From Butyrivibrio sp. (GTDB lineage: Bacteria; Bacillota; Clostridia; Lachnospirales; Lachnospiraceae), in assembly GCA_015056575.1 (NCBI GenBank), contig SVGA01000001.1:124001-188000 (forward strand): a stretch of 64,000 nucleotides of DNA. Reading direction: 5' to 3'. Position 1 is the first letter of the stretch; each line of letters starts with the position of its first letter. Made by a program: the position numbers and the translations under genes. Positions 25,816 to 34,703 of the stretch are shown one piece after another. The notes beneath the pieces were generated by a model. That model was not told the origin of the DNA and searched no databases. It was given only the letters and a program-made list of their open reading frames with translations.

Positions 25816-27251
25816 TGACTACTTTTGAAACAGGAAACAGGGAAGAGGCAATTAAATACAGATTCACACTAAAGGAGTGTCTTTTCGGAGACGCTGCCTT
25901 TTACAGAAGAGTGGCTATGATTGTGGTCCCGATGATCGTTCAGAACACTTTGAGCAACATCGTGGGTCTGCTTGATAATGTCATGGTTGGACAGGTGGGA
26001 ACACTTCCAATGTCCGCGGTGGCTATCGTAAATCAGCTGCTCTTCATTTTTTATCTGTGCATATGGGGGTCCCTTGCGGGAGCGGGTATTTTCAGCACAC
26101 AGTTTTTCGGCAAGGGAGATATGGACGGAGTTCGCTATTCCATCCGCTTCAAGCTGATAACCGCTGTGGTGATATTGACGGCAGCGCTGCTTATCTTGTT
26201 CAACTTCGGACCCGATCTGATATCTCTTTATATTGCAAAAGACACATCACCTGCGGATGCTTCAGCAACAATGGGCTATGCGGTGTCCTACCTCAACATT
26301 ATGCTGGTGGGCCTTGTGGGCTTTAGTATTACCCAGGTTTACGCCAGTGCCATGAGAGAATCGGGCAAGACAACGCTCCCCATGATCGCCAGTATGGTGG
26401 CCATGCTTGTGAATTTTGTTTTCAATGCGTTGCTGATCTTCGGACTTTTCTTTTTCCCAAAGATGGGTGTTCTGGGCGCGGCCATTGCCACGGTCATTTC
26501 AAGATTCACGGAGCTCTTTATCGTGATAGCGGGAGCTCACAGGAAAGGGTCAAAATATAAGTTCTTCAAGGGCCTTTACCGCGGATTCAGGATCCCTGTG
26601 AACCTTATATGGCCCATACTTTCAAGGTCTCTGCCGCTTCTTATGAATGAGTTTTTGTGGAGCCTTGGACAGGCAACTCTGATGCAGGCCTATTCCATTC
26701 GAGGAATAGCAGTTATCGCTGCCATGAACATCAGCGGAACCATTTCCCAGATCTTCAACGAAGTTTTTTTATCCCTGGGTAACTCTGCCGGGATTGTTGT
26801 GGGGCAGGAGCTTGGCGCGGACAGACTGGTGAATGCCAGAAGGACTGCCTGGAGAATGGCGGCACTTTCGGTGGGGAGCACATTTGTAATGGGAGCCCTG
26901 CTTGCAATCGCGGCGCCGCTTATCCCGCGCATTTACAATATTGAGCCCGATATCAAGAAGCTGGCTACACAGTTTATTCTGGTGGTGGCCTGCATGATGC
27001 CCATACATGCCTTTGCCAACGTGTCCTATTTCACCATGCGTTCCGGCGGGAAAACAGCCGTCACTTTTATTTTCGACAGCTGCTACGCCTGGGTGATCTC
27101 GGTGCCCACAGCCTACGTGCTCAGCAGATTCACGACTCTGCCTGCCATCAATGTATTTATAATTGTTAATCTGGTGGAGATCGGTAAGGATATAATCGGA
27201 TTCTGCCTTGTACGAAGCGGAGTCTGGGTCAGAAACATAGTAAAGAGCTGA
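25815..27251 (+). CDS. MATE-family efflux transporter
   Basis: A 478-residue, 12-helix exporter. The family pattern is seen in two halves: PMIVQNTLSNIVGLLDNVMVGQVG in the first and LNEFLWSLG, SGTISQIFNEVFLSLGNSAGIVVGQELGA in the second. MATE proteins expel cationic drugs or metabolites using Na+ or H+ gradients; the substrate is not evident here. The N-terminal 30 residues are hydrophilic. ATG 25815 lacks a Shine-Dalgarno and lies where the promoter predicts transcription to begin. It is followed by a strong terminator. Confidence 0.9.
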   Translation: MTTFETGNREEAIKYRFTLKECLFGDAAFYRRVAMIVVPMIVQNTLSNIVGLLDNVMVGQVGTLPMSAVAIVNQLLFIFYLCIWGSLAGAGIFSTQFFGKGDMDGVRYSIRFKLITAVVILTAALLILFNFGPDLISLYIAKDTSPADASATMGYAVSYLNIMLVGLVGFSITQVYASAMRESGKTTLPMIASMVAMLVNFVFNALLIFGLFFFPKMGVLGAAIATVISRFTELFIVIAGAHRKGSKYKFFKGLYRGFRIPVNLIWPILSRSLPLLMNEFLWSLGQATLMQAYSIRGIAVIAAMNISGTISQIFNEVFLSLGNSAGIVVGQELGADRLVNARRTAWRMAALSVGSTFVMGALLAIAAPLIPRIYNIEPDIKKLATQFILVVACMMPIHAFANVSYFTMRSGGKTAVTFIFDSCYAWVISVPTAYVLSRFTTLPAINVFIIVNLVEIGKDIIGFCLVRSGVWVRNIVKS

Positions 27252-27258
27252 TAAGAAG

Positions 27259-27290
27259 AGCCGTCACAGATTGTCTGTGGCGGCTTTATT
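27259..27290 (+). terminator. Intrinsic terminator after MATE gene
   Basis: A 12-bp stem (27259-27270/27274-27285, one G-T pair) with a TTG loop, followed by TTTATT. It starts 8 nt after the MATE stop. Confidence 0.85.
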
Positions 27291-27355
27291 GCATGGTATA
27301 CATCAAGATCGGCTAAGGATTTTAGGGGAAGTGCTTTATAGTTGAGGGTAGTGGG

Positions 27356-27808
27356 TTAGGGGGTAACGTATCTGGACATAATGTCTTTAAGCTGTTCTAC
27401 TTCTTCCTCAGAGAGGTTTTCATTGGCATATTCCAGCATCCCTTCCGTATCCCCGCTTGAAATGTAGGATTGGACTTCAGGGATGTCCTCAACATTTACG
27501 TTATTGGCGATTATCTCGGTGACAGTATCCATATCCTCTTCGCTCATGGATTCTGCAATTTCTTTGACTCTCTCATTGTCGGTATTTTCAATGTAAGTAT
27601 CGAGAGTCTTGCTGACAATGGCCTTGGTCACGGGATTGGCCTTACCTGATTTTGCTGCCTCACCTGAGGTGGCTGAATCCATGTCTTTAGAAATTGACTT
27701 CATTATCGAGCCTCTTGCAACTATAAAAATACATCCGATCACAAGAACGACGATCAGGGTTATCATAAATGACTTAAGTGCTTTCATGTCTGTTTTGGTT
27801 CCTTTCAT
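27356..27808 (-). CDS. Small membrane-anchored protein of unknown function
   Basis: 150 residues. One N-terminal TM helix (SFMITLIVVLVIGCIFIVA, about 13-32) is followed by an acidic, helical region to the end (EEDMDTVTEIIANNV, LSEEEVEQLKDIMSRY). I do not recognise the family. The start is uncertain: 27808 (no site) or Met8 at 27787, which has AAAGGA 12 nt upstream. On the minus strand TTTTCA, 17 bp, TATATA (27839-27844) is a likely promoter with start near 27832. It is divergent from the metallo-beta-lactamase lipoprotein. Confidence 0.65.
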   Translation of the reverse strand: MKGTKTDMKALKSFMITLIVVLVIGCIFIVARGSIMKSISKDMDSATSGEAAKSGKANPVTKAIVSKTLDTYIENTDNERVKEIAESMSEEDMDTVTEIIANNVNVEDIPEVQSYISSGDTEGMLEYANENLSEEEVEQLKDIMSRYVTP

Positions 27809-27905
27809 GATTTCTTAAAGTTTCTTTTAGGTTGACGTTATATACTGTTCCTATAGAAACCTGAAAACCAAATGCATTATATGGCAGTAAAAAGGATATG
27901 TCAAA

Positions 27906-28931
27906 ATGAGAAGTAAACAATTTATTATAGGAATACAGGTTGCGATACTGGCGATGACGGCGGCGCTTAGCGGTTGCGGAAGGCAGGCAGTGCCGGAAGT
28001 TGAACCAGATGCTGAAGTGAACGTGACTGAAACAGCTGGCGAGGATGAGGATGTGAGCGCGGCTGAAACAGCTGGCGGAGATGAGTATGTGAGCGTGACT
28101 GAAGCAACTGGCGGAGATGCTGATGTGACCGTGACTGAAGCAACTGGCGAGGATGCTGAAGTGAACGTGACTGAAACAACTGGCGAGGATGCTTCACTCA
28201 TTATCACAGCGCTCAAGGGCGGAGCAGCAGATTCTTTTGCCCTGATATCGGAAAACCATGTGGTTGTCATAGACACGGGGCTTGAAGGAAAAGCTGATAA
28301 GTTGGTGGAATTTCTTAAGGAGCAGGGGGTCACAAAGATTGATGAGCTTATTATCACCCATTTTGACAAGGATCATGTGGGCGGGGCGGACCATATTATA
28401 AATGAATTTGAAGTTGGGAAGGTCTATACCACCTACCACTCCAAGGAATCCGATGATATTACGGAGTACCTTGCTGCGCTGGAAGCTGCAGGACTTTCTG
28501 AGACCACAGTGACAGAGAAAATTTCTTTTGCTGCGGACAATGTGACCTACACCATCTACCCGCCGCAGAGTACGAGCTACGCTGACAGCGAGAGCAACAA
28601 TTCCTCTTTGGTGATAAGGGTAGCTGCCGGAGAGAATTCCATGCTATTTGCAGGGGACGCGGAGGCAGCCAGAATAAATGAGCTTCTCGCTACATCAGGT
28701 CTTGAATCCACGGTCCTCAAGATCCCTCACCACGGAAGGCTTGAAACAAACACTGCTGAACTCATCGAGTACATCGACCCGGATTACGCCATTATCACCA
28801 GCAGCAACTCAGAACCGGAGGATCATGAGGTCCTGGACATTCTTGCAGATAACGGCACTATTACCTATCTTACCAAAAACGGAAACGTGACTATTGTGAT
28901 GGATGATAATGGAATTGCCGTGACTCAATAG
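27906..28931 (+). CDS. ComEC-like metallo-beta-lactamase-fold lipoprotein
   Basis: 341 residues. A lipoprotein signal with lipobox SGC (about residue 24) is followed by five 12-residue repeats of type VTE(T/A)(A/T)G(E/G)DA-V (about 35-94). The metallo-beta-lactamase domain (95-341) has THFDKDHVGGAD (HxxxDH, with Phe in place of the middle metal His of HxHxDH), DTG, FAGDAE and PHHGR. This resembles the hydrolase domain of ComEC and stand-alone secreted relatives. It is likely a surface phosphodiesterase or nuclease; the function is inferred. ATG has AAAGGA 9 nt upstream. Confidence 0.8.
   Translation: MRSKQFIIGIQVAILAMTAALSGCGRQAVPEVEPDAEVNVTETAGEDEDVSAAETAGGDEYVSVTEATGGDADVTVTEATGEDAEVNVTETTGEDASLIITALKGGAADSFALISENHVVVIDTGLEGKADKLVEFLKEQGVTKIDELIITHFDKDHVGGADHIINEFEVGKVYTTYHSKESDDITEYLAALEAAGLSETTVTEKISFAADNVTYTIYPPQSTSYADSESNNSSLVIRVAAGENSMLFAGDAEAARINELLATSGLESTVLKIPHHGRLETNTAELIEYIDPDYAIITSSNSEPEDHEVLDILADNGTITYLTKNGNVTIVMDDNGIAVTQ
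28008..28187 (+). repeat. 36-bp in-frame tandem repeat, five copies
   Basis: Units begin with GAT at 28008, 28044, 28080, 28116 and 28152, exactly 36 bp apart. They encode the 12-residue acidic linker repeats of the lipoprotein. Confidence 0.9.
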
Positions 28932-28934
28932 TTT

Positions 28935-29062
28935 TATGGCTATTTGCATAGTTATTTGGTTACATGCACTTGTAATATGGCTGCTTGCATGTAACATGGT
29001 TAAATATGGCTGTTTGCATGTAATATGGTTAAATATGGTTACCGGCATTGTTAAATAGTTAT
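28935..29062. repeat. 29-bp imperfect tandem repeat
   Basis: TATGG-starting units at 28976, 29005 and 29034 are 29 bp apart. The first two are nearly identical (TATGGCTG, TTGCATGTAA, ATGGTTAAA); a looser relative starts at 28935. No gene lies here. Confidence 0.7.
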
Positions 29063-29459
29063 CTGCACTTATTAAATATATCTATTTATGATTTTTACAG
29101 CAAATTGCGGTGGACTTACAAGATTTCGATGATTTCGAAAACAGAATTCCACCGCATTTTCTATTATGATTCAATTGCGGTGGAATTATTTACGACATAA
29201 CGAACATAGTGACTTTAACGCATACGGGAAAGCGATAACCTGACGTTCAAACCATCTAATTATCAATATACCGATAAGTTTATCGGCTATTTTACCTACT
29301 CAAATGGTCGGAAAACCATTTTGCGTTGGAAAAGCCACTTCGCCCGGCCGGGCAGCCCCCGCTCAGAGAAAACCCACCCATCCACTACAAGGCTAAGTCC
29401 TTCTCTTAAAAGTTTTTTTACTTCCAATTTCTACCTAATAATAGTAAACTTGAAGTGTT
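29063..29459. other. Noncoding region with TTCCACCGCA elements
   Basis: TGCGGTGGA occurs at 29106-29114 and 29176-29185 (with a further A) and its complement TTCCACCGCA at 29147-29156. A small perfect hairpin CCGATAA/TTATCGG lies at 29271-29286. AACCATTTTGCGTTGGA near 29323-29339 resembles the complement of a segment of the 128-bp repeat at 9.1 kb. A weak promoter for rarA (TTTTAC, 17 bp, TAATAG at 29439-29444) ends the region. No gene seen. Confidence 0.5.
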
Positions 29460-30803
29460 ATGGACTTATTTGAGTATATGCGTGAAAACAATAAAGAGAA
29501 GGAATCTCCGCTTGCCGCCAGGATGCGCCCGAGGACCCTCGATGAGGTTGTGGGGCAGCAGCACATCATTGGCAGGGACAAGCTTCTTTATCGTGCGATT
29601 TCCGCGGATAAGCTAAGTTCCATCATCCTGTACGGACCGCCCGGTACAGGCAAGACCACTCTTGCCAAGGTCATTGCGGGTACCACGAAGGCGGAGTTCA
29701 TGCAGCTTAATGCCACTACCTCAGGCAAGAAGGATATGGAGGAAGTGGTGCAAAAGGCCAAGGATAACCTTGGCATGTACGGCAAGAAGACGATCCTTTT
29801 CATCGATGAGATACACAGGTTTAACAAGGGGCAGCAGGACTATCTGCTTCCGTTTGTGGAAGATGGGACCGTGGTGCTTATTGGTGCCACCACCGAGAAC
29901 CCGTACTTTGAGGTGAACGGGGCTCTTATTTCAAGGTCGGTGATATTTGAACTTAAACCCTTGAGCACAGATGACATCAAGGTGCTTTTGGAGAGGGCAG
30001 TGAACGATACCGAGAGGGGCATGGGAGCCTATAAGGCAGTGCTGGAGCCTGATGCGGAGGAGTTCCTTGCTGACCTTGCCGACGGTGATGCAAGACATGC
30101 TCTAAATGCAATCGAGCTTGGTATTATGACCACACAGCGCAGCGAGGACGGGCTTATCCATATTACCAGGGAAGTTGCGCAGGAGTGCATACAGAAGAAG
30201 GTTGCCCGCTATGACAAGGATGGTGATAACCACTACGACACCATCTCTGCTTTCATTAAGAGCATGAGGGGCTCGGATCCCGATGCTGCGGTCTACTATC
30301 TGGCAAGGATGCTCAATGCGGGAGAAGATCCCAAATTTATCGCAAGAAGAATGATGATATGTGCCTCAGAGGATGTGGGAAATGCAGATCCCCAGGCGCT
30401 TCAAGTGGCTGTGGCTGCTTCTCTGGCAGTGGAGCGGCTGGGCATGCCGGAAGCCAGGATCACTCTGGCTCAGGCGGTCACTTATATTGCAACGGCACCA
30501 AAGAGCAATGCGGCTTACCTGGCTATAGATGAAGCAATGTCTACAGTCAGAGAAACCGGGAATCTTCCCATTCCGTCGCACCTTCAGGATGCCCATTATA
30601 AGTCGGCGGCCAAGCTTGGACACGGCATAGGCTACAAGTATGCTCACGACTATCCGGATCACTACGTGGAGCAGCAGTACGTGCCCTACGAGCTCAACGG
30701 CAAGGAATTCTACAGCCCAACCGGCAACGGGTATGAACTCAAGATTCGTGACCACATGAGACGCCTTAAGAACCGCGACCGTAAGGATGCGGATTATAAG
30801 TGA
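29460..30803 (+). CDS. rarA: Replication-associated recombination protein A
   Basis: A 447-residue AAA+ ATPase of the RarA/MgsA/WRNIP1 family, which acts at stalled replication forks. Seen are the N-terminal ARMRPRTLDEVVGQQHI, Walker A GPPGTGKTT (about 60-68), Walker B LFIDEIHRFNK (about 114-124), sensor-1 IGATTENP, and the C-terminal tetramerisation region. RarA is usually 420-450 residues, so this is full length. A 9-nt leader without a clear ribosome site is predicted. Confidence 0.95.
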   Translation: MDLFEYMRENNKEKESPLAARMRPRTLDEVVGQQHIIGRDKLLYRAISADKLSSIILYGPPGTGKTTLAKVIAGTTKAEFMQLNATTSGKKDMEEVVQKAKDNLGMYGKKTILFIDEIHRFNKGQQDYLLPFVEDGTVVLIGATTENPYFEVNGALISRSVIFELKPLSTDDIKVLLERAVNDTERGMGAYKAVLEPDAEEFLADLADGDARHALNAIELGIMTTQRSEDGLIHITREVAQECIQKKVARYDKDGDNHYDTISAFIKSMRGSDPDAAVYYLARMLNAGEDPKFIARRMMICASEDVGNADPQALQVAVAASLAVERLGMPEARITLAQAVTYIATAPKSNAAYLAIDEAMSTVRETGNLPIPSHLQDAHYKSAAKLGHGIGYKYAHDYPDHYVEQQYVPYELNGKEFYSPTGNGYELKIRDHMRRLKNRDRKDADYK

Positions 30804-30943
30804 TTTTACACATGCTCCCGCGAGCATACAATGCATAAGTGATTTACGCATGCTCCCGCGAGCATACAATGCATAAGTGATTTTACGCATGCTCCCGTGA
30901 GTATGCCGGACAACAAGTGACAGCACGCGCACTCGCGTGATTT
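30796..30943. repeat. 38-39-bp tandem repeat starting in the rarA stop region
   Basis: Units begin with ATAAGTGATTT at 30796, 30835 and 30873, with a degenerate fourth at about 30912. Each contains the hairpin TGCTC-CCGC-GAGCA or a variant. The first unit includes the last codons and TGA stop of rarA, so the array grew from, or ran into, the gene end. Direct adjacency rules out CRISPR. Confidence 0.8.
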
Positions 30944-30981
30944 ATCCATAGATTGAGTAACACCGGATACATGAGGATTTA

Positions 30982-32793
30982 ATGAAAAAGAACTATCGCA
31001 GGATGCATACGGGCAGAAAAGCTCGCAGAAACAGAAGAATAGTGATGCTTTCGGGTGTGGCCGCTGTAAGCGCAACACTTCTGGTGCTGGCTCTCATTGC
31101 CTGGATGATCGTAACCGGAAGAAGCAATGACGAAGTGGTGACCGCAGACATAGATGAAGCCATATTTGAAGCTTCCCTTGAAGCTGAAGAGGAAAAGAAT
31201 TCAGAGTATATCAACGTAAATACCATAAACAGCATTGTGGACGGAGGCAAGACAGTTTCGGATGCCCTGGCGGCAAGACCTGCCACGGTGGAGATGACAG
31301 CCGAGAACAGAGCTGAGTTTGTAACAATAGACAACTGTCTTATAGTTGATTCCGGTAAGGTCGAGGTCTCTGTTAAGTCAAGTGGAATCCCCAAGAGCGA
31401 TGACAAGTACTATTATCTCTTCGAGGAACCTACCTACCAGGATGGCATTGTAGAAGGAAGCGAGCCGATAGCCAAGGTCTATAAGAGTGATGATACATCT
31501 TTTAAGATTGATCTCAACAAGGGAGCTGCCAATTCAAGGCTCTTTTCCAAATTTCAGGTGGCGGTTAAGGAAAACGATCAGTTCGTCAGCATAAGCCACG
31601 CCAGGTACATCACAAATCCCGGTGCCTGCGCGGGTTACAGCTATGGCGGAATGAGCCACCACTCCATTAAGGGAATCCTTCCGGATCCTCTGAGGATAGG
31701 AGAACTCCCGGATCTTGGAGTTAACTACTGCACCTACAATATGCCTCTTAGTCACCTGCTTACCACCTCCGGCGGAATAGCATATTCCTATGGCGGAGTG
31801 ACCTATCATTTTAATGCAGGTATCATCAATAATTACGACACGCTCTACAAGCGTCTTAACGGCATGGGTATCGATGTGGCGGCTATTATCCTGAACGATG
31901 CCAGTGTGGGAGCTTTTCCGGAGATAACTCACCCTGATGCTAGAGGCGGATCGACTGCGCCCTACTATATGTTCAACGCCACCAATGAATCAGGTGTTAA
32001 GGCCCTGGCAGCAGTTGGAAGCTTCCTTGCAAACAGATACTCGGGTTCAGGCCATGGCAATGTCAGCATGTGGATAATTGCCAATGAGGTCAATGCCCGC
32101 AAGGAATACAATTACATGGCAAAAACGGACGTTGGCACCTACACAACTGCTTACACCAGAGCTTTCAGGGTGTTTTACAATGCTATAAAATCCCAGAATT
32201 CAGCCGCAAAGGTCTACATTCCCATTGACCAGCGCTGGACCTATAATACAGAGAAGACAGGTGATTATGACGCCAAGGATGTGCTGGATATTTTTGCATC
32301 CTCCCTGAAGGACTACGGCGACATAAACTGGGGACTGGCGGCCCATCCCTACTCCTTCCCCAACGGGAATACAGCTTTCTGGAAGGCTTCCAAGAATGTT
32401 AACCACACTTATTCAACCCCCATCATCACCATGGACAACATTGAGGTTTTGACAAACTATATGCATGAGCCGGCAATGCTTACGGCAGAGGGGAACAGAA
32501 GGTCCATTATCTTAAGCGAGCTCGGCTATTCCTCCACCTCAGGCGAGGCACTTCAGGCAGCGGCCATTGCCTATGCCTACGTGAAGATGGAGAAGAACGG
32601 CAACATTGACGCTCTGATGCTCTCAAGGCAGACCGATGCCGGAGACGAGATAGCAGCCCTTGGCCTGGCTTTGGGACTTCAGACCACAGGCGGCCAGAAG
32701 AAACACGCCTATAACGTATTTAAATATATCGATACAGATAAACGTAGCGAAGTTATTTCTTTTGCCTATAATATAGTAGGAACGACCTTCTGA
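30982..32793 (+). CDS. DUF5722 surface protein, glycosidase-like
   Basis: A 603-residue membrane-anchored protein. A basic N-terminus and TM helix (about 23-45) act as an uncleaved anchor or signal. Residues 55-210 are beta-rich. Residues 215-600 match what I know as DUF5722: SHHSIKGILPDP, MPLSHLLTT, a barrel-type WIIANEVNA with an Asn-Glu pair as in clan A glycosidases, and ILSELGYSS near the end with a possible nucleophile Glu. I infer a TIM-barrel hydrolase facing outward; the substrate is unknown. ATG 30982 has GAGGA 5 nt upstream. Confidence 0.75.
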   Translation: MKKNYRRMHTGRKARRNRRIVMLSGVAAVSATLLVLALIAWMIVTGRSNDEVVTADIDEAIFEASLEAEEEKNSEYINVNTINSIVDGGKTVSDALAARPATVEMTAENRAEFVTIDNCLIVDSGKVEVSVKSSGIPKSDDKYYYLFEEPTYQDGIVEGSEPIAKVYKSDDTSFKIDLNKGAANSRLFSKFQVAVKENDQFVSISHARYITNPGACAGYSYGGMSHHSIKGILPDPLRIGELPDLGVNYCTYNMPLSHLLTTSGGIAYSYGGVTYHFNAGIINNYDTLYKRLNGMGIDVAAIILNDASVGAFPEITHPDARGGSTAPYYMFNATNESGVKALAAVGSFLANRYSGSGHGNVSMWIIANEVNARKEYNYMAKTDVGTYTTAYTRAFRVFYNAIKSQNSAAKVYIPIDQRWTYNTEKTGDYDAKDVLDIFASSLKDYGDINWGLAAHPYSFPNGNTAFWKASKNVNHTYSTPIITMDNIEVLTNYMHEPAMLTAEGNRRSIILSELGYSSTSGEALQAAAIAYAYVKMEKNGNIDALMLSRQTDAGDEIAALGLALGLQTTGGQKKHAYNVFKYIDTDKRSEVISFAYNIVGTTF

Positions 32794-32813
32794 GACGAAA
32801 GGGGAAACCAAAA

Positions 32814-33980
32814 ATGACAAACGCTGAAAAAGCCCTTAAAATGCACGAGGAGTGGAACGGTAAGCTGGAGATCAGATCCAAGGCTAAGGTACAGAGCCGT
32901 GAAGATCTGGCAATTGCCTACACACCCGGAGTTGCTGAGCCTTGCAAACTTATTGCTGAAGATAAGGAGCTTGCTTACAAGTACACATTTAAATCCAACA
33001 CCATTGCCGTAGTTTCCGACGGCAGCGCGGTTCTGGGTCTTGGCAACATCGGACCTTACGCAGCCATGCCTGTTATGGAAGGAAAGGCAGTTCTATTCAA
33101 GGAATTCGGAGGAGTGAACGCAGTGCCCATCTGCCTTGATACACAGGATACAGAGGAGATCATCAAGGCTGTGACCTACCTGGCACCGGGCTTTGGCGGC
33201 ATTAACCTGGAGGACATTTCGGCTCCAAGGTGCTTTGAGATAGAAGAAAGGTTAAAAGAAATCCTGGATATCCCCGTATTTCACGACGACCAGCATGGTA
33301 CCGCAATCGTGGTCTTGGCGGGCATCATCAACGGCCTTAAGGTTGTGGGCAAGTCCAGGGAGAGCTGCAAAGTCATCGTAAACGGTGCGGGAAGCGCCGG
33401 AATCGCCATCACAAGACTGCTTCTTAGCTACGGCTTCAAGAACGTCACCCTCTGCGACAAGGTGGGAATTCTTAATAAGGATACCGAAGGCCTCAACTGG
33501 ATGCAGAAGAAGATGATGGACGTAACAAACCCTGAGAACCTCTCCGGAAGCCTTGCAGATGCTCTCAAGGGAGCCGACATTTTCGTTGGAGTTTCAGCTC
33601 CCGGAATTGTGTCAAAAGAGATGGCGGCGTCCATGAACACAGATGCGATCATGTTCGCCATGGCAAACCCTGTACCCGAGATAATGCCTGACCTTGCAAA
33701 GGAAGCAGGAGTAAGGGTGATAGGAACCGGAAGGAGCGATTTCCCTAATCAGGTCAACAATGTTCTGGTATTCCCGGGAATATTCAGAGGAGCTCTTGAA
33801 GCAAGGGCTAAACAGATCACAAATGAGATGAAGCTGGCAGCAGCTGAGGCTCTTGCGGGTCTTGTGCCTGAATCCGAGCTTAGTGATGTAAATATCTTAC
33901 CTGCGGCCTTTGATCCCAGAGTTGCCGATGTTATCAGCGCAGCGGTTAAGGCCCACGTAGTTGATGGGAGAAACAATTGA
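32814..33980 (+). CDS. Malic enzyme (oxaloacetate-decarboxylating)
   Basis: A 388-residue short malic enzyme that converts malate to pyruvate and CO2 with NAD(P)+. Seen are AYTPGVAEPC, the NIGPYAAMPVMEGKA block, EDISAPRCFEIE, FHDDQHGTAIV and the dinucleotide-binding NGAGSAGIA. The length matches the small bacterial form without a phosphotransacetylase domain. AAAGGGG lies 8 nt before the ATG. Its TGA overlaps the TTG start of the DUF4364 gene. Confidence 0.93.
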   Translation: MTNAEKALKMHEEWNGKLEIRSKAKVQSREDLAIAYTPGVAEPCKLIAEDKELAYKYTFKSNTIAVVSDGSAVLGLGNIGPYAAMPVMEGKAVLFKEFGGVNAVPICLDTQDTEEIIKAVTYLAPGFGGINLEDISAPRCFEIEERLKEILDIPVFHDDQHGTAIVVLAGIINGLKVVGKSRESCKVIVNGAGSAGIAITRLLLSYGFKNVTLCDKVGILNKDTEGLNWMQKKMMDVTNPENLSGSLADALKGADIFVGVSAPGIVSKEMAASMNTDAIMFAMANPVPEIMPDLAKEAGVRVIGTGRSDFPNQVNNVLVFPGIFRGALEARAKQITNEMKLAAAEALAGLVPESELSDVNILPAAFDPRVADVISAAVKAHVVDGRNN

Positions 33981-34492
33981 GTTCAACATATCTTACACTG
34001 TACAAGATGATAGTGCTGTACATGCTAAAGCGCTGCCAGATGCCTCTTAGCAAGTCACAGATATATGATTTTATCCTGGAAAAAGAATATACGAACTTCC
34101 TTACACTTCAGGAAGTATTCAGCGAACTGGCCTCCTCCGGACTTATCACGGAGAAGACCATGGCTAACAGGACTTATCTTGAACTGACCGAGGACGGAGC
34201 CAAAACTCTGGAGTTTTTTGGCAACAGGGTAAACCCCGCCGTTCGCGATCAGATCGATGAGTATCTGAAAGCCAACAACATGAAACTTATCAATGAAACA
34301 TCTATCAAAGGGGATTACAGGAAGGTGGCTGACAATAACTATGAGGTCAGAATGATAGCCACTGACGGGAATCAGGTTCTGATGGATCTTACAATGTCTG
34401 TCCCAACTGAGGAGACGGCACAGAGTATTCTGGATAAGTGGCAGAACTGCAACCAGGATATCTACAGCTATCTGGTAAAAGAACTAATGTAA
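33977..34492 (+). CDS. DUF4364 winged-helix protein
   Basis: 171 residues. The N-terminal 80 residues form a winged helix (LTLYKMIVLYMLKRC, QIYDFILEKEYTNFLTLQEVFSELASSGLI). The rest is an alpha/beta domain typical of DUF4364, a family common in Clostridia and of unknown function, likely a regulator. The start is TTG 33977, sharing bases with the malic enzyme TGA (TTGA) and preceded by GGGAG at 7 nt, so it is translationally coupled to malic enzyme. Confidence 0.85.
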   Translation: MSSTYLTLYKMIVLYMLKRCQMPLSKSQIYDFILEKEYTNFLTLQEVFSELASSGLITEKTMANRTYLELTEDGAKTLEFFGNRVNPAVRDQIDEYLKANNMKLINETSIKGDYRKVADNNYEVRMIATDGNQVLMDLTMSVPTEETAQSILDKWQNCNQDIYSYLVKELM

Positions 34493-34513
34493 AGAGAAAT
34501 ATCTCATTAATTC

Positions 34514-34554
34514 AAAAAAGCCCGCATCCGGCAGCCCGGACGTCGGCTTTTTTT
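34514..34554. terminator. Bidirectional terminator after DUF4364
   Basis: AAAAAAGCC (34514-34522) and GGCTTTTTTT (34545-34554) enclose an inner TCCGG/CCGGA hairpin. The A-run and T-run serve both strands, ending DUF4364 and the tRNA transcript from the other side. Confidence 0.85.
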
Positions 34555-34564
34555 ACTTGGGGAA

Positions 34565-34639
34565 AAGCTGCTGACGAGAATCGAACTCGTGACCTCCGCA
34601 CTACCAATGCGACGCACTACCGACTGTGCTACAACAGCT
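34565..34639 (-). tRNA. tRNA-Thr (anticodon GGT)
   Basis: Folds on the minus strand: acceptor stem AGCTGTT/AGCAGCT, D-arm around GTCGGTAG, anticodon stem TCGCA/TGCGG with loop TTGGTAG (anticodon GGT, reading ACC/ACU), variable loop AGGTC, T-arm ACGAG-TTCGATT-CTCGT. CCA is not encoded. Confidence 0.92.
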
Positions 34640-34703
34640 TGTCCTGCCCTTTTAGGCAGTCAACAGATTGTATCATACCACTCTTGCAAATGGTTGTCAA
34701 TAA

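Noticed and set aside
30796..30943. CRISPR-like short repeats
   Set aside because: The 38-39-bp units are contiguous without spacers and start inside a gene end.
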